The translations under genes and the position numbers were made by a program. From positions 1-10,666 of the forward strand of contig DJBY01000060.1 of NCBI GenBank assembly GCA_002430605.1: 10,666 nt of DNA. The letters are read 5' to 3'. The notes beneath the pieces are model-generated. The model was given only the letters and a program-made list of their open reading frames with translations, had not been told where the DNA came from and ran no database searches. Shown piece by piece: positions 1 through 5,893 of the stretch (positions are counted from its first letter, which is position 1; each line of letters begins with the position of its first letter). This stretch comes from Opitutia bacterium UBA5964. Its GTDB lineage: Bacteria > Verrucomicrobiota > Verrucomicrobiia > Opitutales > Coraliomargaritaceae.

Positions 1-13
1 CCACTTCAGGCAC

Positions 14-47
14 AAAAAAGCGGATGTCCCACATTGGAATCACCCGC
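14..47 (-). terminator. Intrinsic terminator downstream of asd
   Basis: Read on the minus strand, GCGGGTG (41-47) pairs with CATCCGC (20-26), with one G-U pair. An inner TCC/GGA helix continues the stem around a small bulge and a 6-nt loop. The strand then continues into six T (14-19), two of which can extend the stem with AA at 48-49. It lies 27 bp past the asd stop codon, the right place and strand for a Rho-independent terminator of asd. Bases 1-13 beyond it show nothing I can identify. Confidence 0.8.
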
Positions 48-74
48 TTGATAAATGTAAAGGCGTCGCCTTCG

Positions 75-1097
75 CTACTTGTTCTTCCCAAGTAAGCCTT
101 TGGTGTGCAACAGCTCGGCGATCTGAATCGCATTGAGTGCTGCGCCCTTCCAGAGCTGATCACCGGTGACCCAAAGTGCGAGTCCGTTTTCGAACACGTT
201 GTCCTTGCGGATACGGCCGACGCCACAAGGAACGACCTCAGAGTAGTCGATCGGCATGGGATATTCCAAATTTGCGGGATCATCTACCAGTTCGACACCT
301 TCGAACGCTTCGATCGCGGCCTTGGCAGCTGCGACGCTAACAGGCTTTTCAAACTCGGCACTGATCGAAATCGAATGCGCACGGAAAACGGGCACACGCA
401 CACAGGTGCAAGTGACGCGTAACTCGTCGAGACCGAGGATCTTTTTGCCCTCGTTGAGCATCTTCATCTCTTCCTTGGTGTAGCCATCGTCGAGGAAGGC
501 ATCGACGTGCGGCAGTAGATTGAACGCGATCTGGTGCGGATACACTTTCTTAACCAACGGCTCATCCTTGGCCCATGCGCGTGCTTGCTGATCGAGCTCG
601 ATCAGACCGCCAGCACCGCTACCGGAAACGGCTTGATACGTGGAGGCGATGAACGACTTCAGGCCGAATGCCTTGTGCAGCGGATACAGAGCCATGAGGG
701 AAATCGCAGTTGAACAATTCGGATTTGCGAGGATGCCCTGGTGGTGATCGACCGCGTCGGGATTGATTTCAGGGATGACGAGCGGCACGTTCGGATCTTG
801 GCGGAAGGCCGAGCTGTTATCCACCACAATGCAGCCGCGCTTAACCGCTTCGTCGGCGAATTGCAGGGTCTGCTCGCCGCCAGCGCTAAAAATGGCGATA
901 TCGAGGCCATCAAAGCTCTCTGCAGTGGCTTCTTCGATGGTCCAGGTCTTATCACCATAGGACTGAGTCTTGCCTGCCGAACGTGCAGATGCGAGCAAGT
1001 GAAGTTCCGCAATTGGGAATTCACGTTCGTAGAGAAGACGAATGATTTCTTGACCGACTGCACCAGTCGCTCCGAGGATGCCTACTTTGTATGCCAT
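75..1097 (-). CDS. asd: Aspartate-semialdehyde dehydrogenase
   Basis: This 340-residue cytoplasmic enzyme should reduce L-aspartyl-4-phosphate with NADPH to L-aspartate-4-semialdehyde, the branch point to diaminopimelate/lysine, threonine and methionine. The N-terminal nucleotide-binding loop GATGAVG is at residues 9-15, SAGG at 71-74 and DNSSAFR at 93-99. The catalytic cysteine is C128 in NPNCST. Q155 and the R239-x-H241 pair are in the expected places for substrate binding and the acid/base histidine. The length fits the shorter class of bacterial enzymes (about 340-360 residues) rather than the longer E. coli type. The ATG at 1097 opens directly into the Rossmann fold, so the start is secure. 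No clear Shine-Dalgarno precedes it. Its first 7 bases are shared with the apparent start of the divergent transpeptidase gene. A terminator follows the stop. All key residues are present and the gene looks intact. Confidence 0.97.
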   Translation of the reverse strand: MAYKVGILGATGAVGQEIIRLLYEREFPIAELHLLASARSAGKTQSYGDKTWTIEEATAESFDGLDIAIFSAGGEQTLQFADEAVKRGCIVVDNSSAFRQDPNVPLVIPEINPDAVDHHQGILANPNCSTAISLMALYPLHKAFGLKSFIASTYQAVSGSGAGGLIELDQQARAWAKDEPLVKKVYPHQIAFNLLPHVDAFLDDGYTKEEMKMLNEGKKILGLDELRVTCTCVRVPVFRAHSISISAEFEKPVSVAAAKAAIEAFEGVELVDDPANLEYPMPIDYSEVVPCGVGRIRKDNVFENGLALWVTGDQLWKGAALNAIQIAELLHTKGLLGKNK

Positions 1098-1636
1098 TTG
1101 ATTTTATAAAGGAAAACGGGCGTGTAAAACAAAGCTGTGAGGCCTTGTCAATCACGCCGACACATCGACAAGTAATCGTTTCGATTGAACGACAGGAACT
1201 TGCGCTCATTTTTGACGGCCTGCTGCAGCGCGTATTTTCGGTCTCGACCTCGAAGAATCCGCCTTCCTGCCTAGCGGATTCCTACGGCACACCGTTCGGA
1301 CTGCACGAAGTGGCGGACAAGATCGGCGCTGGCGAACCACTCGGCATGGTGTTTAAGGGCCGCGCGCCGACAGGGCAGTTTTTTTCAGAATTCCCCGAGG
1401 ACGAACAATTGCGCAACCTGATCACCACCCGCATCATCCGGCTGCGCGGGTTGGAGCCTCACAATACTGGCACGGGCTGCGATAGTTACGCACGCTACAT
1501 TTACATTCACGGCACCAATCATGAGGACCGCATCGGCGAGCCGTTTAGCGGCGGTTGCGTCGAGATGCTCAATACCGAAGTGGTTGAACTATTTGAGGCG
1601 GTGGCAGAGGGTGACCTGATTTGGATTTGCACCTAG
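1091..1636 (+). CDS. L,D-transpeptidase-like (YkuD domain) protein
   Basis: The frame encodes 181 residues. From about residue 27 (QVIVSIERQELALIF) it looks like a YkuD domain, the fold that makes or exchanges L,D-crosslinks in peptidoglycan or attaches proteins to it through an active-site cysteine. The signature is near the C-terminus: H140-G-T, then S153-G-G-C156-V-E-M. It fits the family pattern H-x(14-17)-[ST]-x-G-C, with H140 and C156 as catalytic candidates. Two usual residues differ: the His before Gly-Cys is Gly, and the Arg after Cys-x is Glu. No signal peptide or membrane segment is visible, which is odd for an enzyme expected to work in the periplasm. The ATG at 1091 overlaps the asd start by 7 bp head to head. 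It has a loose AGGA about 12 bp upstream. The only other early in-frame start is TTG at 1145, which would place the candidate asd promoter mostly upstream of the gene. The domain call is firm; start and location are not. Confidence 0.8.
   Translation: MPFDFIKENGRVKQSCEALSITPTHRQVIVSIERQELALIFDGLLQRVFSVSTSKNPPSCLADSYGTPFGLHEVADKIGAGEPLGMVFKGRAPTGQFFSEFPEDEQLRNLITTRIIRLRGLEPHNTGTGCDSYARYIYIHGTNHEDRIGEPFSGGCVEMLNTEVVELFEAVAEGDLIWICT
1123..1151 (-). promoter_or_regulatory. Candidate promoter of asd
   Basis: On the minus strand a perfect -35 TTGACA (1146-1151) is followed after 17 bp by TTTACA (1123-1128), which matches only three of six -10 consensus bases. A start point near 1116 would leave a leader of about 20 nt before the asd ATG at 1097. 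The site lies inside the 5' end of the divergent transpeptidase reading frame. The -35 and the spacing are good and the -10 is poor, so this remains a candidate. Confidence 0.4.
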
Positions 1637-1745
1637 GCTGCTAGAATGACAGAAAAAACGCTGAAATTTGAAACTTTCCCCCAATACTCGCCGATTAAAA
1701 TAGGTTCGGCCCTTCGTCGCCTTATATTTTACGTCATCCATTATC

Positions 1746-3008
1746 ATGAAACGCTCGTCACTTTTCCTCTACCTCGGCGTCTGGTGCGCCAGCATCGCCC
1801 TCGCCTTCTTCATCGGACGTACGCTATCAACGCCGATCGCACACCCCGAGCCAAGGACGTCTAAGGCATTGAGTGCCGCTCAAATACAAGAGGCCATGCG
1901 TAGCGTCCCAACGCGAGGGGATACCGTGCAGACCTCTGTGGCCGAAGTTGAAGCGGCAACTACACTTGACCAGCTACGCACTCAGAGCAGCGAAATGACA
2001 CGTCAGTTACTCAATGCGGCCTTTGCAGTACCGATGTCAGATCCGGGCAGATCAGAGACGATCAACCAGCTACTGGAGCAACTGGCCGCGTCGGATCCAT
2101 TGGCAGCACTTGAGTTTGCTGATGGCATAGCTTCGCTGCGCGACGCCGAGCGCGCACGCAACAACATCCTCGAAGTATGGGCGAGCAATGAGCCGATGGC
2201 CGCATTGGCCTGGGCTGACACCGCCTTAGCGGATGTGCCGTCCAATTTACGCAATTCGCAGATGCGAGCTATCATCCGGGGTTTTGCTGAGACCAACCCC
2301 AAAGGCGCATTCAACTATACGAATGCCTTGAGCACAGCAACTACCTCCGAGTTGCGCCTAAAAAACAGCCTCCTGAGTGAGGTGATCGAAACACAGATCC
2401 GCGGCGGCGGCCTCGCAGAAGCACACACAACGATCGCACTGATGGTCGATGGTCCAAATAAAGCCAACTTACAACGCGAGTTGGTCAACGAGTGGGCCGC
2501 CTTTGACCCTGTGAGCGCTGCGGCCTATGTGCAAGGGCTCGGCAGCGATGCCAGCACTGGCATGAAGACCGCCTTAATCAGTGAATGGGCCGAGAGCGAT
2601 CCCGCGGCGGCAGCGGCATGGTTGAGCAACCTATCCGTAGAGGATCCTGCCTACGGGCAAGCAACCACTCAGATCACACGCGAATGGACCCGCTACGACC
2701 TGACCGCCTCTTCGGAATGGCTCAACTCGCTGCCAGCCTCACCAGAGCTGGACCGCGCCGTCGCCACCTACACGTATCGCGCTGCCCAAGAAGATCCATC
2801 GTCCGCAATGAGCTGGGCGGAGTCGATTAACGACGCAAGCATGCGCAACAGGATGATGCAGCAAGTCGCCGCCAATTGGAAAAATGACGATCCGGCAGGC
2901 TTTACCAGCTATCTAGACAATAGCGATTTGAACGAGAAAGAGCGCGAGCAATTAGAAACCGCCAAATCATGGCACTCTTCCGGCCATGGCTGGGGAGGTC
3001 GACGGTAG
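1746..3008 (+). CDS. Membrane-anchored protein of W-x3-DP repeats, function unknown
   Basis: I do not recognise a named function. The protein has 420 residues. Basic MKRSS is followed by a hydrophobic stretch at about 6-24, a signal peptide or uncleaved anchor. C14 lacks a proper lipobox, so it is probably not a lipoprotein. After a linker to about residue 105, the rest is a run of roughly 32-residue units on the pattern W/hydrophobic-x3-[DNE]-P-x2-A-x2-W/Y/F. The acid-proline pairs fall at 117, 149, 184, 254, 285, 350 and 382. The unit at 318 has DL instead of DP, and a worn unit lies near 219-222. Regular period, alanine richness and paired aromatic positions suggest an alpha-solenoid scaffold facing the periplasm. 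The tail (SSGHGWGGRR) is Gly- and His-rich. ATG at 1746 is chosen because the signal sequence begins there; no Shine-Dalgarno is seen. The stop lies 4 bp from the stop of the convergent transferase gene. Confidence 0.8.
   Translation: MKRSSLFLYLGVWCASIALAFFIGRTLSTPIAHPEPRTSKALSAAQIQEAMRSVPTRGDTVQTSVAEVEAATTLDQLRTQSSEMTRQLLNAAFAVPMSDPGRSETINQLLEQLAASDPLAALEFADGIASLRDAERARNNILEVWASNEPMAALAWADTALADVPSNLRNSQMRAIIRGFAETNPKGAFNYTNALSTATTSELRLKNSLLSEVIETQIRGGGLAEAHTTIALMVDGPNKANLQRELVNEWAAFDPVSAAAYVQGLGSDASTGMKTALISEWAESDPAAAAAWLSNLSVEDPAYGQATTQITREWTRYDLTASSEWLNSLPASPELDRAVATYTYRAAQEDPSSAMSWAESINDASMRNRMMQQVAANWKNDDPAGFTSYLDNSDLNEKEREQLETAKSWHSSGHGWGGRR
2064..2918 (+). repeat. About nine degenerate 32-codon coding repeats
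   Basis: This covers residues 107-391 of the preceding protein. The units share W-x3-DP-x2-A-x2-W spaced 31-35 residues apart. The clearest are around residues 148-156 (NEP-x2-A-x2-W), 250-261 (W-x3-DP) and 281-292 (W-x3-DP-x2-A-x2-W). DNA identity between units is low, so this is an old protein-level repeat and not a recent tandem duplication. Confidence 0.7.
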
Positions 3009-3012
3009 ATAA

Positions 3013-4425
3013 CTAGTAAGCCGACTTCGGTGGGAAGATCAACTGCACGCTGGTCTTCATTAAGATCCAGATATCCAGCCAGAACGACCAACCGCGAATA
3101 TACTCTAAGTCGTAGCGCACACGCTCCTCGATCAGTGCCAGTTCGGTCACTTCACCACGAAAGCCCTTACACTGCGCCAGCCCCGTGATGCCGGGTTTCA
3201 CAAAATGACGGGTGCGGTAGATATTCACCTGTTCACTAAATTTACTATCGTGCTGGATCAAATGCGGGCGCGGCCCCACCACACTCATCTGACCACGCAG
3301 CACATTGATAAACTGTGGGAACTCATCGATGCTGGTGCGGCGCATGAATTGCCCAAACTTGAAAATACGGTCATCGCCCTCAGACGCCTGTTCACCTTCG
3401 CGCGACGGGTCCGAGTAATGCATCGAGCGAAACTTATAGATATTAAACAAGCGTCCACGCTGCCCGGAGCGCTGTTGCCTAAAGAACATCGGCCCGGGCG
3501 ACTCGCGCATAATCATCAGTTTCGCAAACAAGCACATCCCAGGCAACACGAACAGCACGACTGGCAGTGACACGCAGATATCAAGTGTCCGTTTTAGCAC
3601 ACGGTTCAGCGGGTTCTCCAACGGCTCCTGCTGCAGCGAAAAGAAGGTGTGCCCGCCTTGACTGACGGGGATCAGCTCTTGCTCGAAGTATTCCTCCCAT
3701 GGGTTAAAGATCAAGATACGGCACCCTTTCTTAGCGCAAATCTCTACCACAGAATCAACCCACCAGTCTGAATCACGCGTATCCAACAGCACCACTTGAT
3801 GGATCTTATGCTGCTCAATCAACTCCGCGAGCTCCACAAACTCACCGATGATCGGCATCTTCAATTTACTGTGGTCCACGCTTTCGTAAGTGATCAAGCC
3901 AAGCAGCTCGATGCCAAAGAACGGCTGCCGCGCGGCCCAATGCTCTAACTGACGAGCCGTTTTCTCACTGCCCAAGAAAACCGTGCGTACCGAATTATCG
4001 CCACGAAACGCAAACTGTGCGATCCACTCTGGAATATAACGATTCAGCGGGATCACAGTCAGCCAGAAAACCAGAAGAAAGGAGCCGACAAACAGACGAC
4101 TGATTGCCTTGTCCTTGGTGCAGAAAACAATCGCAAAGAGTACTAAGGCCAGCACCCAAGTCTGATAATTCGCAAGTCGCACCGCAGACACCCAGCGAAA
4201 TGAAGTCAATTCACTGTTCTGCTTAGCATCATGATCACTGCGAAACGAGACCAGTCCCGCCAAAAAGACCCCAAGAAAGTACAGCAGCAGATTAATTTGC
4301 TTCAAATCAATGCGCCCCGCAACCTCGGCGCTCACAAATAACATTCCCCAAAACAACGCGAGCGTGTAGACCACCACGAATGCGTGACTCAATAAACGTA
4401 GGCCTTGTGTGCGGTTTCCAATCAT
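3013..4425 (-). CDS. Polyisoprenyl-phosphate hexose-1-phosphate transferase (WcaJ/EpsE type)
   Basis: This 470-residue inner-membrane enzyme should transfer a sugar-1-phosphate from a UDP-sugar to undecaprenyl phosphate, the first step of exopolysaccharide or O-antigen unit assembly. Four N-terminal membrane segments (about 13-32, 43-60, 88-102, 110-127) precede a cytosolic nucleotide-binding-like domain (about 146-260). The C-terminal bacterial sugar transferase domain opens at K278-R-T-L-D-I, followed by the hydrophobic segment 284-303. Its motifs are complete: F-R-Q-Q-R at 315-319, Y-K-F-R-S-M at 330-335, the catalytic pair D367-E368 in SIDEFP, VVGPRPH at 382-388 and VKPGITGLAQ at 409-418. 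Length and order match full-size WcaJ, CpsE and EpsE relatives. Sugar specificity (glucose, galactose or other) cannot be read from sequence. The gene is divergent from the polysaccharide operon that starts 147 bp away, and probably serves that pathway from its own promoter. There is no Shine-Dalgarno at the ATG. Confidence 0.93.
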   Translation of the reverse strand: MIGNRTQGLRLLSHAFVVVYTLALFWGMLFVSAEVAGRIDLKQINLLLYFLGVFLAGLVSFRSDHDAKQNSELTSFRWVSAVRLANYQTWVLALVLFAIVFCTKDKAISRLFVGSFLLVFWLTVIPLNRYIPEWIAQFAFRGDNSVRTVFLGSEKTARQLEHWAARQPFFGIELLGLITYESVDHSKLKMPIIGEFVELAELIEQHKIHQVVLLDTRDSDWWVDSVVEICAKKGCRILIFNPWEEYFEQELIPVSQGGHTFFSLQQEPLENPLNRVLKRTLDICVSLPVVLFVLPGMCLFAKLMIMRESPGPMFFRQQRSGQRGRLFNIYKFRSMHYSDPSREGEQASEGDDRIFKFGQFMRRTSIDEFPQFINVLRGQMSVVGPRPHLIQHDSKFSEQVNIYRTRHFVKPGITGLAQCKGFRGEVTELALIEERVRYDLEYIRGWSFWLDIWILMKTSVQLIFPPKSAY

Positions 4426-4572
4426 CTAGGTATTCAATCGTTTGTGCGAAAAGGTATATGAGAGTGAAACTCTGCATTGTAAACAAAAAGAAGGATTAGG
4501 AACTGACCCAATCTCAATCTTTACCGTTGTCACCCTACCTCCCTAGCCTAGCTTGAAACCACTCTGAATAAT
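4426..4572. promoter_or_regulatory. Divergent control region with a leader hairpin
   Basis: These 147 bp separate the minus-strand sugar transferase from the plus-strand polysaccharide operon and must hold controls for both unless either is read through from elsewhere. GATTAGG (4494-4500) can pair with CCCAATC (4507-4513) around a 6-nt loop, with one A-C mismatch and a possible outer G-U pair. It lies 60-80 bp before the NusG-like gene. I found no convincing sigma-70 promoter on the plus strand: TTGTCA at 4527-4532 has no matching -10. I also see no copy of the ops/JUMPStart core GGCGGTAG. That the region is regulatory is inferred from gene layout. Confidence 0.45.
4453..4483 (-). promoter_or_regulatory. 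Weak candidate promoter of the sugar transferase gene
   Basis: On the minus strand TTTACA (4478-4483) and TATACC (4453-4458) are separated by 19 bp, with the ATG at 4425. Each box matches four or five of six consensus bases and the spacer is longer than ideal. A 5-bp inverted repeat, AGAGT-GAA-ACTCT (4461-4473), sits in the spacer and could be an operator, though so short a repeat may be chance. Confidence 0.22.
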
Positions 4573-5115
4573 ATGACGACTCAGCCAGATAGCCCCCTTT
4601 CCTCTGATCCTCTCGAATGGTTTTGCCTGCGCACTCAAACCAAGCGTGAGCATATTGCCGCCGCGATTCTCGCAAAAATCGACTCCGTTGAAGTCTTTTG
4701 CCCACGTATTAGTCAGATCAAGAAAACCCGCACTGGCAAAAAACGCTTTGTGGAAGCGATGTTTCCGGGTTACATCTTCGCCAAGTTTTCGCTGCTCAAT
4801 AATTATCGCCGCGTCATCCATACACAAGGCGTCAGTCAACTGGTACAACAAGGCGAGCGCCGCGCACTGCCCGAGCAGCTGATCGAAGATCTCCGCGCCA
4901 GTGTGCCCGAAGGCATCATCGAGGCACCTGATCCGAGCATCGAACCGGGCGCACAGGTTGAGTTCTCATCTGGCTCCCTGCAAGGCCTCAACGGCAAAGT
5001 GCTCGCACAACTTTCCGCAACCAACCGCATCCAAGTGCTTCTCGAATTCCTCGGCAACGAGATCACTGTAGCTGTCAGTGCCGACGATATCTTACTCGCT
5101 TCTGACGCAAAATAA
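4573..5115 (+). CDS. Specialised NusG paralogue, transcription antiterminator (RfaH/UpxY-like)
   Basis: The protein has 180 residues and the two-domain plan of NusG. The NGN domain (about 14-95) begins with W16-F-C-L-R-T and holds the hallmark F64-P-G-Y-I-F, the face that binds the RNA polymerase clamp. The KOW-type C-terminal domain (about 122-178) begins P125-G-A-Q-V and includes G-L-N-G-K-V at 138-143. Being the first gene of a polysaccharide operon marks it as an operon-specific paralogue such as RfaH or Bacteroides UpxY, not the housekeeping NusG, which normally sits beside secE and rplK. It should travel with RNA polymerase, suppress pausing or Rho termination, and let the long downstream operon be fully transcribed. 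The ATG at 4573 leaves a short Ser/Pro linker before the NGN domain. No Shine-Dalgarno is visible. The next gene begins 22 bp after its stop. The family is firm; the target operon is inferred from position. Confidence 0.9.
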   Translation: MTTQPDSPLSSDPLEWFCLRTQTKREHIAAAILAKIDSVEVFCPRISQIKKTRTGKKRFVEAMFPGYIFAKFSLLNNYRRVIHTQGVSQLVQQGERRALPEQLIEDLRASVPEGIIEAPDPSIEPGAQVEFSSGSLQGLNGKVLAQLSATNRIQVLLEFLGNEITVAVSADDILLASDAK

Positions 5116-5137
5116 GCCACGTCCAGTTATTTACCCA

Positions 5138-5893
5138 ATGGAGACCGCGACCAAAACCGTCCAAATTCTAGGCATCTCCTTCTACAATGACAGTCTCGAG
5201 ACTGCCTTGCAGATTGCGCATCATGACGGCGGTTTATTTCTCGCCCCTTCCGGCCCCGGACTCGCAGAACTAGGCAACAACCCGCACTATGATCGCGCGC
5301 TGCAAGAGGCCGACATCAACTTAATCGACAGCGGTTATCTCGCCCTGCTGTGGAAAAAACGCACAGGTGAATCGTTACAACGCCACTCTGGCCTGAAGTT
5401 CATCCAAGCACTGATCGATGCGCCGAGCTTCAAGAAAAACACACGCCAACTCTGGGTCATGCCCGACCAAGCGCATAGTGACGCCACCAAGCACTACCTT
5501 TCAAAACAGCAGATCCAGCTGAACGATGAGCACTTCTACCTCGCGCCCCATTACACCGAGCCCCCGATCGAAGATCAGGCATTGCTCGATACCATCCGTA
5601 AGCAACGGCCCGACTACGTCATCCTGACCATTGCAGGCGGCAAACAAGAAGTGCTCGGCCACTGGCTCCGTGACCGACTCGATTACGCGCCGACGATACT
5701 CTGCATCGGCGCAGCCATCGCATTTCTAACTGGCAAACAGGCGAGCATCCCAAAGTGGGCCGACCGTGTTTATATCGGATGGCTACTGCGGATCATCACC
5801 GACCCGGAAACATTCCTCCCCCGCTACTGGAGTGCCCGCAAGCTACGCTCTCTACTGAAACTCTGGGGAACGCAAATGCCTCAATCACAATGA
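5138..5893 (+). CDS. WecG/TagA/CpsF family glycosyltransferase (GT26)
   Basis: The chosen ATG at 5138 gives 251 residues. An upstream in-frame GTG at 5078 would overlap the antiterminator gene and add 20 residues unlike the family start. Members add the second sugar, for example N-acetylmannosaminyl or glucosyl units, to an undecaprenyl-diphosphate-linked acceptor at the inner membrane face. Support comes from overall length, the N-terminal GISF-x-N-D-S-L-E-T-A region (12-23), E57-A-D-I-N-L-I-D64, the core strand P158-D-Y-V-I-L, I190-G-A-A-I-A-F-L-T-G and the C-terminal appendage with W207, GWLLRI (214-219) and DPETFLPRYW (222-231), the membrane-contact tail of this family. It is divergent: the usual Thr-Pro-Asn segment reads PSGPG (37-41), and the Asp-Gly pair reads D64-S-G. 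The donor sugar cannot be told. Its stop overlaps the next start in ATGA. Confidence 0.85.
   Translation: METATKTVQILGISFYNDSLETALQIAHHDGGLFLAPSGPGLAELGNNPHYDRALQEADINLIDSGYLALLWKKRTGESLQRHSGLKFIQALIDAPSFKKNTRQLWVMPDQAHSDATKHYLSKQQIQLNDEHFYLAPHYTEPPIEDQALLDTIRKQRPDYVILTIAGGKQEVLGHWLRDRLDYAPTILCIGAAIAFLTGKQASIPKWADRVYIGWLLRIITDPETFLPRYWSARKLRSLLKLWGTQMPQSQ

Noticed and set aside
659..1063. Open frame of 134 codons on the minus strand inside asd
   Set aside because: It lies wholly within the well-supported asd gene in another frame and has a low-complexity Ser/Arg composition typical of a shadow frame.
1668..1728. Promoter-like boxes TTGAAA (1668), TAAAAT (1696) and TATATT (1723) before the repeat-protein gene
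   Set aside because: TTGAAA to TAAAAT is 22 bp, too long, and TATATT has no -35 at 16-18 bp. An AT-rich start region is present but no complete promoter.
1646..1864. Open frame of 72 codons beginning in the spacer after the transpeptidase gene
   Set aside because: Most of it overlaps the signal-peptide region of the repeat protein in another frame, and its product shows no domain or family features.
3205..3570. Plus-strand frame of 121 codons antisense to the sugar transferase
   Set aside because: It mirrors the conserved catalytic domain on the other strand; the product is His/Arg-rich without recognisable features.
4553..4574. TTGAAA ... TAATAT resembling a promoter just before the NusG-like gene
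   Set aside because: The two boxes are only 10 bp apart and the second overlaps the start codon, so it cannot serve this gene as a sigma-70 promoter.
5755..5889. Upstream extension of the GT4-like frame by 45 codons
   Set aside because: It lies entirely inside the GT26 gene; the ATG at 5890 in an ATGA junction starts where the family homology plausibly begins.
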